Shown: one piece after another, positions 11,001 to 26,000 of the stretch
How positions within the stretch are numbered: position 1 is the first letter of the stretch
How the letters are laid out: every line of letters begins with the position of its first letter
DNA from: Nectonema munidae
Taxonomy: Eukaryota > Nematomorpha > Nectonematoida > Nectonematidae
NCBI GenBank assembly: GCA_030549495.1
Contig: JAUIRK010000753.1
Span: 124,001-188,000 of the forward strand
DNA length: 64,000 nt
Direction: 5' to 3'
The notes under the pieces: generated by a model
Seen by the model: only the letters and a program-made list of their open reading frames with translations
Databases searched by the model: none
What the model was told of the DNA's origin: nothing
Made by a program: the position numbers and the translations under genes

Positions 11001-14000
11001 GTTTACACTCCTCCCCCCTTCTTCAATTATTGCCAACTCTTCCAGATTCCATGAAGACAAGTGCCTAAAGAAGTAAAGTAAGCAGGTTTACCAAATCTCA
11101 TTATTTTTTCTATTTTTTTATGAATAAAAATTTAAAAAAAAATTAATTTTCCTTGAAAAGTTCTTTATGATAAAGACTACCCGGTCCCCTGGTCGTTTCT
11201 CGATGCGCTCGAAACATAAGATCATAGCTAAAGTGTTTTTTTCGAGCGAAGCAATAATAAAAGGTTGATAAAAAAATATCATCATCATCATTGAATTCAG
11301 AATATTAGAATTGGTTAACAGAATATCATACAGCGAAAAAATACACTGAAAAGATACAACTATGCTAAAAATCAATAACTGATCATTACGCCATTGTACA
11401 TTAACATAAAATTAACCAATCAGATACGAGTTAATCATACAGCGCAAAATTACACAGAAAAGATATAACTATGCTAATATCTAATAACTCATCACCAATA
11501 ACAGGATTTGTTTTCAGTGGCCTCCTAAGACATGCAATCTTGCAATAGTCCTATTCTGTTCCGAGGCACACAGACTTATGTTAGGACATAAGTGGCAGAG
11601 AATAATATAATAGGCATAGGCTAATAGAAAACGTATACCTTATTTCAGGGGAGTTCCAGGGGGTGGGCTCAAGTCCCCTTGTCCCTCAATATCGCAAACT
11701 AGCGACCGTAATATTTGCACTCAGATATATATTTTCCGTTTGATACTATTTGTTTGATATACTTAAATTCTTTCATGCATTTTGCAGTTATATGTAATGA
11801 CGAAAATAATTTTTATTTTTTACCTTCTGGTCATCAATAAATATAAGAATAGCACATTGCATATTTGAATCTTTATATTGACAGTTTTTTATTTGTGAAT
11901 CGATGACATAGATTTAATATAACTGAATTTGTTGTCAAAAGATTTATACGAATCCTAGTATATTGTATAGATATGCCTAATCTTTCCAAAAATTACGAAC
12001 AAGAGTGAGTGAGGGGTATATGTAATAAATCTTGTCTTGCTGATTGGTTCAATTTTGAATCGTGACAACTTAAATCTCTCCAATTATAAAAGATCTGTTG
12101 ACAACTATAAAAAGCTTTTTCGGAAAATGTATTTTCAAAACAATTTTAAGAAATGAGTTACCCTGTGTTTGTGCAGGATGAAAGAACAAAGTCCAAAGGA
12201 TGGAAAGAAATTCTGGAGATTGCATCATGTTTTGGTGCACTACTGTCTTCTTCAATGGAGAACTCATGCAACAACCGGCATGCCGCAACATCCCAGAGAG
12301 CAATGGATGAATCATTGGAGCAAGAAGCGATCCACTTTTCATCAGGACTGAACAAAACTTGGTTGATTTTTTTGGAGTGAACCTTTGAAGAGAAAAAGTA
12401 ATAAGTGGTCAAATTTGAAAAAAAGATATTATTACTTCATAAGATTGAGAACACATTTGAGACCTGATATCCCACAACTTCATTTTGCGATTTTTGTACG
12501 CTGAACATATGTAAAGTCCGCTAGGAGAGTAATCTAGACATTCAACTCCAAAGGAACTACCAGTAAAAGTCCTTAGAGCTGAAAAAGACAAAGGATGATG
12601 ATTTATGACAACGATTGCAGACATATTAGCATACAAAGTCAGCGAAACAGCATTACTTGATGAAGGCAAAAATATTTGATAAGTTTAAAAAAATAAAATA
12701 AAAACATGAAAAACAATAGGGGCTTGATTCTGTTCAGGAGTTTAACGTTAAAATGAAGAAGAAAAAATGATCAGATATTTGTAAATTAAAAAATCGAGAG
12801 CACGCTTATATGGCTAAGGAGGATTTCACTAGAACTATTAAACACAAATATATTGACTGGCCCGACAATATTGTAGAGTGTAGACGTATGTGACTTAAAT
12901 TTTTTTTACTTTTGACATGTATGTTACAATTTTTGAATTTAAAGAAATTTTTTAAAAAATTAAACTTATATTATACTAGGTTCCAATAAACATCAATACT
13001 TTGATAGATTTCCATTGAAATCTAACAGTTTTAGCGTCTTACATTATGGGAAAAAACTAGAAACAGCGATACAATGCAGATGGGAAAAGTCCATGAAAAA
13101 ATGGGAACCTCTAAAGCAAAGTTTTGCAATATTTTTGTCTAGATTTCCCACAGAAAATGTTAAAAATTCAAAAATCATCGATACAAAGTTAAAATATGGA
13201 AAAAATCCTTCACCCTTTTTCAAACCTTAATTTGAATTCTTAATTCAATTTACATTCAATAAATTCTTCCAAAAATGTTCTCTTACAGATTCCCTCTTAC
13301 AAGAAAAAGGCTTCATCGCTTATTTTCCATTTAGAACTAAAACAAATCCTCAATTCTGAACGATAAGCGATCTTTCACTTGATATTTATGATTAGGAAAT
13401 TTTTATTTTGATTAAAATTCGGACTATTAAATTTTTGTGTAAAAAGTAAGTTTTGAAAAAATATTTGAATATTTGTCTATTTATATAAAATGCTGAAATA
13501 TTTTCAAAAAATTGACCACCTGAATTCTATTTTCTCCCAAAATTGGGCGGTTCGCCCCACGGTTGAGAAAGCCTGCTCTACACTCAATACTAGTATGGAT
13601 TCATTTAGATTTGTAGCGAAAAATCGCAAAATTTTATATTAGATATAAAAAACTCTCTATTTTATTGTTTCAAGAGCATCCTCACGCAAAAAGGTATGAT
13701 GGCGTCCATTAAATCGAAGTCTTTTTTCAATGGGTCAGTTTTTTGCACTAAAAAAAAAGTTCACGATTTGATTACAAGATAAAAGGAGATTTTATGAGAC
13801 TCCGCGCAGCAAAAGAAGATTTTGTAAATAAAATTTAAGAGGGAGAAAAAACAAAAATTTGATGTTTTGAAAAGGAGTGGTGGTGTTGCAAGAAAAAGTT
13901 AATTTGCAAAGTTTTTTAAAGTGATATGAATTGAATAAGGTCTGGTGGATGGTAACTTACTTTTGATTGGTCGCAACGGTTTGCAAATAAACACAACTTA

Positions 14001-17000
14001 CTTTTGATTCGATAAACTAATAAATGGCAAATAAAAAAACTTACTTTTGATTGGACGCAAATCCCATATATTAATGACTGAATCTTGGTCACCAGTTATA
14101 AGAAATTCGTCATTTTGTCCAAACTTGAGTGCTTCAACCAGAGATTTTTGAGCGCTGAGTGACTGGGAAAAACAAGTCAGAATAAAAATTGATGAAAATC
14201 GAGTCACTTCAAGTTAGAAAAATCGCTATACAATAACTTGCAAATAATTAAGCTACATCATAGCATTTGTATTTTCAGTATTTATGCTTAGAACTAAGTT
14301 GCAGTTCAAAAAGTAGCTCATAAACATATCTAATGATATAATATTTATTTGAGACATGAAACTTGAATAAATATGGAAGATCGCAAAGCTTCTCAAAATT
14401 ACATGTAGTCTTTTATACACACAAAAATTACATTGCAATCAAATCTCATGAATGAAAATAAAAATATTCTGAACTTCTAATTAATGTCTGATATATTGAG
14501 AAGACAAAATTTTGAGTGTGTTTCCACAAAAACATTTCGAGCACCTACTGTACAAATTTTTTTGAAAACGTTGATTTGATATATGGACCACTCCTAGTAT
14601 TTCTTTCTAATGATGTATATACCTATACAATCTTCCTTTTTTTTTCTTTCCCATATTCAATATATTGTATAATACATCATGAATAATTATTTTCATCACA
14701 CATAACTTACGGAACGGTTTATTTCTTATTTGTCCTGTTTTTACAAATTTTATCACCATGTTGGCGTCTCCAAGGGGCTGTTTTGGCCTTTGACATCAGC
14801 TTTCAAAAGTCATCCTTTTGCATTTTCTAAAACATCCTATTTTTTTTAAATATCCTTCTATGTGCTTATTGCGTACACTAACTACCATCTTTTTTGTCAT
14901 ATACTTTTGAAAATAAAGATTATTATAATTAAAAAATTAAAGATTCTAAATCCTCCTCTTTCGTTGCAAATCTAGAGGTTTCTAAGAAGAGCCTCTAAAA
15001 TTAAAAAACATGTATAAAATAAATTGTACATCTAAGAATCTCTAGAGATCTATAGATTATCTGTTTACCTAAACAACGTATTTATTTTGATTCGGATATC
15101 AACAGCATTTTTTCAATTGAAAATCTCTTTTATTATAAAAAATTTTATATTTATATGAGGAAAAATTTAAGCGTATTTAAACTGTTCAAAATTATTTGGG
15201 AAAAACAGTCATGTTTAATCCGCATCCCAATTTTCAGCTATATATTATTATTATTTCAGGAACATACCCTACAATGTGTGGATAAATTCGCCTCAGAAAC
15301 ATTGAGCTAAATACAATTGACATAAATAGAATATTTATTATCTAATCACACTTTTCTATTTTAACTTCTTTTTCTCGAATAACATTCTGTAACCCGCACA
15401 CCCGTTTTTAGACAGTTAATTCGGTTTAAAAAAACCGAATTAAACACGAGTGTTTATGGTATATAAAGGTTGCATAACATTTGGAACATAATTCATGAAG
15501 CAAAAGGAAATCAATGCTATAATAAGATCTCGACATGATGATTAAAAACAGAAAAAACATTATGCATAATTTTTCATGGGAGCAGAAAGAGCTTCATAAT
15601 CTCAGTAAGCACATATGGTAAAAATTAAGTTCAATCGTTCCTCCATCCTTTATTTCACATAGATGCGTGGTGCGCTTATAATATTAGTACAGTACATAAC
15701 AGAATGGAAGTATTGTATTGTTTTTTGAGAATCGTTTTTACAATTCAAGACAGGATAGGAAAAGTTATAAGCCAACTGAGATCACGCATCACTCATGTGT
15801 GAATTAACATTAGGTATAGGAGTTAATGAAATGCATAATTAGCACATATACACGTGTGTATAATTAAATATGTGAAATATATTTTAAGTCTCTTTAAATC
15901 AGTTGTATACACACCATTTTAGGTCAAGTTATGTCAGTGGGATTGCTTTAATGAATTAAAAGTGGAAGCCGTATGTCTGTGATAGACTTGAACAATGGCG
16001 CTCACACATAATGCAGTTTCCATTAAAATATAGTTTACTAAAGTAAGTACGAAAAGACGATAAGAATCGATCAGTGGTGAACACGAATAGTCAAGAACAT
16101 AAAATAAAAGATATACTTTTATTGATTTGTGCTAAAAGTGTCTTATACGAGGATCGGTGCGTATTCAATCGTAGTATTTAAAACGGGCAAAAACTCAACT
16201 TTTGATAATTAAAAAAACAACATAAGGAACTTTATGCTTGCACAAAAATGGGAAAAAAAATTACGCAACTTCATGTTGAGAGAAATGAAAGATTTTGTGC
16301 AAAAAATGGAGGCAATATTTTTTGTTAACGTTGCATCTTTCAAGTGCTAGACAAACTACTTCTTTAAAGCTTTAAGTAAGAAAAGCTATTCAAATATTGT
16401 CCATGTTTATATTATACATTCGCAAAAGGGCCAAATCTCAAATTATTTCAAAGTAATAAATATATCATTTTCGACAGTCATAATCACCTAATAAACACAA
16501 TTTACATAAAATGAAGTTTGAGGGAAAACTTTTTAATATTCTAAATGAGTAGAAGTCATGAAGACACGAGACTTCTTGACTTATAGAGAAAGAGAGATAC
16601 GAGAAAAATCTTTTAATATTCTCTAAAATCGTGAAAGAGTGTGCAACTTTGCATTCAATGAAATCTAACGTTCTCATATACCACGTATTTGAAAAGTGAG
16701 TCAAGAAATAAAAAAACTTCAAAGGATTTCAGAGAGCTAGGCACAAAATTAAGGTAAGGAGAGGGGGGGAGGGACAATTTTGTATTTTGAATCAATCATA
16801 TTCGATCTTTAAACAGTGTAGGTAATAAAAAAGCGGTATAAAGTGCATTAGATATAATTTTTGGGCCACATATGCTCATGGACAGATCTTGGCTACCAAC
16901 TTGAGGAAGAAGATGACGAATTGCTGGGATAATTTGTTTCTCTCACGAGTGGTATTTAGAGAAAACTGATAAATGTATGACACATGAATTAATTAATAAA

Positions 17001-20000
17001 CATTTTCTGCTAAAAGATCAAAGCAAAATTTTTCCCATTTTTATTACTTGTATCTTGAAAATATTTACAAACATATAGAAAACGAATCAAAAGACGTAAA
17101 AATTAAGGACCAAAAATTCCAAAAATTGAATGTAAAAGGATATAACAAATCTACCGAGAATATTTTGGGTCATATCCTAGAAATAAGCTCTGTACTAATG
17201 AGACTTATGATAAAGACGAATCACAGTCAAACAAGTCAATTTTTCCCTAAACTCAAAAAAACATTCCACAACTTATTTCATATTAAGCTGTTTCTTTCGG
17301 TATCTTTAGCTAACAACGTCATATAAAGCCAAAAATAGGTTAAAATAAAGGATTTTATTTAAAGTCAAATTTCAAAAGAGTGAAAAGAATCAAATCAATA
17401 TTTTTTAAATTAACATTTTAAGACTTTTACATGCTAGCCTTTCTTCCAATTAGAGATTGTAAAAATAAGAAATTATTTTAATGGGTCACTTTTTTGTCTA
17501 AAGAAGTAAGCATTTAGAGAAAGTATAGGGCCTCCGAATAATTCACCTATTTTTTAAAACAAAATATTTATTTCTTATCAGAGAAGCATTTAAATTGAAA
17601 ATATACTGATCAAATTCTAGAGAGATTTTAAGATGAATCTATCAGGGTTCATTAACCTTTTTGTAAAAATCGCTCATTGAGATTGAAAATTTTTTTTTAA
17701 ATATAATACTAAAAAATACTTCCCAAAAAATTAAAAAATATAAAAGCGATTATATTGATTTTTGGCTGAAAAATTCTTTCGTTTTTTTTAATAAATACTA
17801 AAAAATACTTCCCAAAAAATTAAAAAATATAAAAGCGATTATATTGATTTTTGGCTGAAAAATTCTTTCGTTTTTTCCTTTAAGTCCGCCTTTGTACTTC
17901 TTCTTTGTGTCTTTCTTCTTTTTTTGGACTTTCTTCTTTGTCTCTAGTATTTTTTTGAATTTATTTATTATCAAAGAAGCATTAAAATTGAAAATATGCA
18001 GATGAAATTCTAGAGAGATTTTAAGATGACTCTATAAGGGTTCCTTAATCTTTTTGTAAAAATCGCTCATTGAGATTGAAAAAAATTTTAACTTTGCACA
18101 CTATGAAGTAAAAAATATCGAAAATCTTTAACATTTTTTGAAACATTAATTTGAATTCATTTATTCCATTTATCCTAAAAATTTTATATTTCAAAAAAAT
18201 GAATTTATCACACATTCTCCTTTTTTGAGTTTAATGTAAATCCTTAATCATGAAAAGCAAGCAAATGATGTTACAATAAAAATTTATAATGAGAAGTTGT
18301 AACTATGATTGAAATTTCGATTACATTAAATTCTTATGTAAAAAGTAAGTTTTAGAAAAATATTTGAATATTTATTTTAAAAATGTAGAACTGTTTCTCA
18401 AAAAAATTGCCCATCTGAATTCCATTTTCACAGAAGTGTGCGATTCTCCCAAGCCTGAGAAACCCTGAAGTTTATACCATATGGCAGTGACGGCGAACCT
18501 TTTTTATGCTGCGCGCTAAATTTTTTTATCTCTCAAAAAAAATATCTGCTTCCTAGATAAAAAAAGTTTTTTTATTTGCAAAACACATAAAAAAAATAAC
18601 GAAAAAACAGTTGATATTTTTTTGTGTATCTTATTTTTGTGATATTAAATTAAGACAAGAAATAGTAACTTTTAAAACACTTTCCACTTTACTAAAAAAA
18701 ATGAATTTAATAGTTATAACATATTTATTGAATGAATGAATGCAAGCTGAACAAAATTTTGAAGCACTTTTTAAGTACTAAGTTTTGGAAGAAGAAAAAA
18801 GAAAAAAAATTCAAAATTTTCATATGATTTAAATTTTTATATTTTTCAAGCATGCCATTTAAAATCTCTTTGCGTACCACAAGTGGCACGCGTGCCATAG
18901 GTTTAAGCAGTGCCCGCGCTAAAGCTAAATTTCAAGGGGGGCTGAAATGGGGCAAAGAAACACATTTGCAAAAAATTTATTTCCTATATTACTTTGCTGA
19001 AAAGCATGAAGTACTTCTGTATAAAAACCTATAGAAATCTCATATTATACATACACATACACCAGCATTTATATAAGATTATTGTGTACAATTTTTGCTT
19101 ATTTATTTTTCCTTTAAAAAGTGCATGTGGCAAAACCAAAAATTTTAGGGGGCAAAGATTAATACAGGGGGGGGGGCACGTGCCTCAAAATTATATAGGT
19201 AGCGCGGGCACTGGGTTTAAGTAATATAAGTCCAAACCCCATAAGATGTACAACAACTTTATGACATATCTGAATTTTTGCACCGCACACTAAGTTGCAA
19301 CGACAGATCCATTGAAATAAGCATTAATAAATAAGCTAAATTTTATGTTCTTGAATTAAAATATTTAAAAATCATATTTATAATTTTTTTTAATAATTTT
19401 TTTTATTTTTGGTTATTTTAAGTTAGAAAAAAGACGTGTTCAAAAAGAGCGGAGTATTTTCATTTCAGGGGAGAACAACTGGAGAATACATGTCCCTTAC
19501 GCTTTTCTCCCAAAAAGTTTACCCCTTACAAATAATAATGCTTTTTATATCAATATTTTTATTTAATATAAAACATAAATTCACCCTCGCCACCTCTGAA
19601 TAATTTTACAACCCCCTCCCCCCTAGGAAGCATGCCCAAAATGAGAAAAACACAAAACTTTTCTATAAGAAGTGTTTATTCTTGTCTAGATGCCAGGATT
19701 TTATAGTAAAGATCTTGGTATTTGTATGCAGCATTTAACCTTCCTTTTTCATAGTTCGATAAAAGCTGAAAAATTGTCTATTGTATATGTCAGAAATTCA
19801 TACAGGTCAACTAATAAAATCTTTAGTTGAAAAAGTTATGATTACATGTAAGAAAAAAATAAATAAGGCAAAATAAATCCCAAAAATAAGGAAATTGTAT
19901 TAAAATTTTAGGAAACTCTCAAAACTCAAACTAAAACTTTGAAAAAAATTTATATTGACTGTTTTTAAGTTTCTTAAAAAATAAACTTTTACGATTAAAT

Positions 20001-23000
20001 TGTAAAAATTAAAAAAAAAATTAGGTTCCACCGAGATTCGAACTCGGATCGTGGGATTCAAAGTCCCAAGTGCTAACCGTTACACCATGGAACCATAAAG
20101 TAAAACACAAATTTTTTTTTATATTACAAAGGTAATTATTATTCTTCTATATTATCCCTTGATATACATAGATAACAAATAATAAAAAAATTAAATATAT
20201 GAATAATGGTGAAGAATAATGATCAAAGAAGTTATAATCAAGAGAGTGGAAAAATAGGTAGTAATAAGGTATAGAAAGAAGTATATTATTAGGTAGCTTG
20301 TTACGCTACCTCGATAATTATATTCATATAAGTGTTCATCATAAGAAGGCTTACTCAGTCTAGAAGACTCTGAAAAACCATTCTTTTGGACTGATCACTA
20401 ATGTATTTTATATTACTGTTCTTTTCTCAAGAAAAAGATATTTTATCAGACTATAATAAAGTTTATAAAAGTTATTTAAATTAATTCTCGTCTTTAAAGT
20501 TAGAATAGATATTTAAGGGAGCCGAACTTTTAAAATTATTAAGAGAATTCATTTTTAAGCAAAGCTGGCTAGATACTGGGTTTCGATAACTCAAGGTCTT
20601 GGGTTCGATCCCGCATCAAGTGAGTCTACTTTCTTCATAGTTTGATACAAGCCGCGCAATTCTGCCTTCTCGATGAAAAAGTTTTTATGGTAAAAATCAA
20701 AATTTTTGAAAAGTTTATTAGTCAGGTGGGGATCATGCATAGAAGCGAGAATAATATTTATAAAAAAAAATTAGTCTTAAAAATGTCATTAAATGGGTAA
20801 ATTATAAAGAGGAGAGGCCATAGTATAGAGCTTTGCGGGACCCCCCCCCCCATAGTTTCCAGAAATTCAGATAAATGATTTTCAATACAAACAGATTTCC
20901 ATCTGTTAGTCAAGTAATTAGAGATAATAGTACTGCATTGCAAGACATTCCAAAAGATTTAAGTTTTTCAAGTGAAATGTAGTGAGAAAATGAGTCAAAT
21001 GCCCTTGAGAGATCGATAAATAAAGACATTATCGGTATTTTTGTCAATACTCTTCTCATAAACGTCATTTAAAAATAAGGAATGAAGAAATTGTATAGAG
21101 TTAGAGTGAAATAAATATTAGAAGGGAAAAAATTATATATTTGGTTATAAATCAACTTTTCAAAAATTTTCCCAAAAGATGAAACTAAGGAAATGGGTAT
21201 CAATAATGGCGTTAATATCCAATCGAATATCTCTGTGAACAAAAAGAAGAATGACAGCATTAAAACGATCCTCATTCATTGAACTGCGAAGTGAATTGAT
21301 GTGGTAAAACTTGATGTGTTTAAATAATAAATTTATAAAAAAAAATGGATAATATAAAAGTAATAAGTGTCACACTTAACTACGATTGAAACATAAACTT
21401 TTTAGAGCTTCTCACTTTAGAGAAAGATTGAATCTAAAAAACGAGTTGCAGAAGCCATCATAAAAATAAAAATTGGCAATGCAATGTTAGGGGGCCCGTT
21501 TCGCCCCCTCTAAACGCGCCAGAGGGTAGGAAGTTGTCGATACTAAATTTATTTCTTTTTAAAACTGGTATGCTTTTAGATATTTTGAAGATATAAGGAA
21601 AGATACAAATTTCAATACATGAATTGAAATCTATCAAAAGTATACTTGAGATGATAGGAAAAATAGATTTAATTAGGAGAGAAAAGGCAAAATAATGTCA
21701 GAATCATTATTTTTCATATTGTGGAGGACATGTAAGAGATCTTTAATGGTAACTTTTTGAAAATGAAAATAAATCAGGATTGTCAAGGGCTGAGAGTGCA
21801 AGCGTAATGTTGGGTAATAAAATAATTGTGCTGTTGTGTTCATCGGACAAAATTTTTTTATAATAAATTTTTTTAAAAAAATCACGCAGCGAAAAACATT
21901 GTGAAGATGTGTGGTGGAGAAGTATTGGATGCGACATTTTTTGCATCCGCGAATGCTCATATCAACTTTGACATCATAGGGGATTCGGATGTTTTTTAGT
22001 GGCTGTGGATATCATAATTCCATTCAGAGAGGTAGGTGTCAATGTGTATGTTTTATCATAAAGACGTAGTTATGAGATAAAGTAAAAATTGACGAATTCC
22101 GAAAAAAACTTCACGGTATAGAAAGAAGAAATATGTTGAAGCTTAAATCATCGGCGAATGAGAATGCTCAATTTTTGCGAATAATCTTAGCATTTTGTAC
22201 ACACGCACAGACCCAAAATTGGGCACTTTTTCGAATTCTGTTCTACTAATAAATTGTGCTATTTTTATGGCTAGGCAGCTTTGACCACTCTCAATCAAGA
22301 GTAGATGAATACACGTTGCACCCCTTTCTTGTTATATCATTTCTAAGTATACTAGACAAAAGTGATAGCAAAGAGATGGGCTGCCATTTTCAGCATTAGA
22401 AACTTTACGATACTTTCGCTTATAAGTTTCAGGCAAGCGTATACCCTGAAGGTCAGAGGCGAAAAAGCACAGATGTTGGAAAGAGTGCTCTTGTATCGTC
22501 ATGGTGCTTTGTGTGTGTGTGAACAAGGACGCAAAGACTGTAGATGGAAGCGCAGATAGATAAGGAAGGATAACAAAGAAGGCATTATTAGCAGCGTGAA
22601 CAGCGCCATCTTTATTACTTTGTGTGAGAATGGATGTGGAATCGGTTCTCAGAATGTTCTATCACATTTCTCAGGTTACACAGTAGCAGTCGGTTGGTTC
22701 CGACTGATGTTCCGACTTCAAAGGGAGTGAGTTTACATGGCAATGTGTACTGGCGCTTGCAAATTCAACTTCAAGAAGAAAAGGAAGTGCTGAAGGCGCA
22801 TCAAGTTTATGAGTGGCGTTGCGCAAACGAGAACCTGGCATGAATGGAAAATGCACCGGGATGCATTCATATTTTACAGAGTCGGAGAAACATTTTGCGA
22901 CCTGGTAATTTTAGGACTGTAACTCCATTTATGTATATTATGCGAATTTGAAATTATTTAACATGATCAACTTTTCTCCTTTAAATATTATGAATCTTCG

Positions 23001-26000
23001 AAAAGTGAGATGCTGAGATGCACGATGATATTTCAAGGTCGTTGGGAATGTCAATTTTAGATCGTCATTAAGCGCTGAGTCAGTCTCACACGCTTCTACT
23101 TCATGTTGCAACCCAAGATGTTTGATCTATTTTCTTTAACTTATTTCATTAGAATGTTTTATTGATTTGTATAGTAATAATCTTTTCAAAATGTGTGGAC
23201 AAACGATATGAATTCAAGCCCATAAGAAGGGGTTATTATCAAAAGAGTGACAAAATATAAGGAAATTCAAAAGAGTGACATAACAAAAAAGTGACTAAAG
23301 TATCATTATATTGTTGTTGCATATTAATTTTTTTACGCTACAGTCTATACAAACTGTTGAAAATTGGAATACAAAACAAAAAATGGAACTTAGAGAAATA
23401 TTATATAAAATAAAGCACTTATAAACAAGAAAAAAATTAAATATTATTTAAATTTGTAAAAAGTAGAGTGGCCTTTTACATTTGAATAACAAAAAATAAG
23501 TAGAGACAACATAGAAATATAAAACCAAAACTATAATTTTTTATGTGATCACATGACACAAACAAAATCTCATTTTTTTAATTGTCATTGCTTGAATAAT
23601 CTTTAATATATTTTATCATGGATAAATACGTTTTTGTAAAGTCTCAAAAAGATAAAGAAAAGCTTGTTTTTAATGGATATATGTACCGACATCAACGATC
23701 AAGAAACCATAATAATCATTATTTTTGTTGTGAAGATAAAAAGTGTAATGGCTCTGCTACGCTTCGAGGTGTTTCCTTTTTTAACTTTAGTGGTGTCTCA
23801 GTATCAGAAGGAAAGGCACATAATCATTTGCCGATAGATGGAAGAAAAGAAGTTATAGAAACATTATCAGATTTGAAATCACGATCTAAATTGTCAAATG
23901 CAATACCTGCCGCAGTTGTTCAAGATGTCTGACACAAAGTGAACATTAGCAGCTCAATAGAAATGCCTTCAACACGTGCTATGAAACAAGTAGGGCGTCG
24001 TATTCGAAAAAAAAACAATTTCCAACAGAACTCGAAAATATTTCAGATTTAGTAATCCCATATAGTTTAAAGATTACGAAAAATGAAGAAAACTTTCTAT
24101 TGTTTGACACAAAAAATCTAGACGCGGCTAATGAAAACAAAATGCAATGAGATGACTTAAGAATTATAGGTTTTGGAACTGACGACGCTTTAAGAAAATT
24201 AGCAAGCTCACAGCTTTGGCTTCTTGATGGTACTTTTAAAACTTGTCCTAAGCTTTTCCATCAAATATATACTATTCATTATATGTTCCATGGGCACACG
24301 TTTCCAGCTGTTTATGCTTTATATTGCCTGGAAAAACACAAAAGATTTATGTCACTATGCTTAAATTATCAACTTCAGTGGCAAAAACAAAGGAAATGAA
24401 CTTAAATCCTAAATTTATAATGGTTGATTTTGAACTTGCAAGCATAAATGCTCTTCAACATATATTTCCAAGCACTATAGAGTAACAGGGTGTTTTTTTC
24501 ATCTTTGCCAAAATAAATATCGAAGTGTTCAAAAAAAAAGTTTTGTAAACATCTACAAAAATCATGTGCACTTGCATTTTTACCCTCAGCAGAAATTTGT
24601 AATGCATTTTCATATTTGTTAAGTTGTGTTCCCCGTGAGACTGAAGTATTTTGAAGATACGTCGTTTGTTTTTGGAAGATTAATAGCTGCAAAAAAGGGA
24701 AGACCAGGAAAAGTCAAACAGCGGCATTCACCAAGATTTCCTCCATCTGCATGGAGTATTTATCATCTACAAGAATACAATATGCCAAGAACAAACAATA
24801 ACTTGGAAGCCTGGCACAGAAGATTTGAAATGGTAGTAGAACGTCATCACATGGGAGTATTTTTGATGATTAAAGAGTTTTTAAAAGAAGAGCATCGAAC
24901 CCAGCAAGAATTGGAAAGAATAATTGCTTGCAATAACCAACAAAAAAAGAAAAGAGAACAAATCCATCGGGAACAGCGACTTTTTAATGTTATAGCTATG
25001 GGTATGGAACTGCTTCTCTTGATGGATTACCTTTTAAAGGCATTGCTTACAATTTTCAACTTGGTGCAGCAAATGTCGATGAAACTAATGTTAGTGATGG
25101 CAATGTTACTACTGATGAAAATTAATTATTATTATCACTTATTATAATTTGTTTTTGTTCTTCAATAAAAACATTCAACTATTCGTTACTCTTTAATCGC
25201 TATTTTAAGAGTGACAAGTTATGTCACTGTTTTGATTTGTCACTCTATAACAGCTCCCATAAGAAGGTATATAGCAAGAAAGTATGACGAATATTCATCA
25301 AAAATGATATTTCAACTGCATGCGTCTCTTTCAGCTTAAGTAAGACTGAAAACGGAGTGAACAGCTTTGTGCGGTGAAGACGTTAGAACTATCTTACTGG
25401 AGTCTGGTCAACTTGAAACAAATCACTTTTACCAAGGCGTCCCAATGATTCTTTAATTATAATTATGAGAACCTAGCATTTCTGTTAAATCCGATTATTA
25501 TTTATTCTGTGTGCATTGTGATACTTTCAACGATCGATTGCATATTATTTAATTTAGCAATCCGTTTAAAACACGCTGAGGAAAGATTCCATTAATACTT
25601 CAAACGTCAAGATGGCTGTCATAAAAATGAAAAGTAAAAGGGTGAGGAAAAACGAGAAATCGAAACAAGAAAAGCTTAAAGACAAAGAACTCTTTTTTTG
25701 CAATAAATACATTAGTAATAAAGAGAAGATATTTCATTGGGGGTTATGAAAAATTTTGTTGTCATGAATGAAGCTTCTCCTGACATTTGTTGCGGTATAC
25801 AAACCAGATTCTCCCTTTTACCAAGACATATACATAAATGCACTATAAGACAAAGAGATATGCGTCTCAATGAATATATATAGAAAGGAAGGAGAATGGG
25901 AGACAACGTGTAAAAAACACCATTAATTTTCGAATCATGTTCATTGTCAAAATACAAAATTTTGTTATACATAACCCCTCTTACTGGTCTGGAATCAATA

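Noticed and set aside
12153-12380. Two plus-strand open frames and one extra minus frame overlapping each other
   Set aside because: They are shadows of katanin p80 exon 4, whose minus-strand frame has clear family similarity and matching splice phases.
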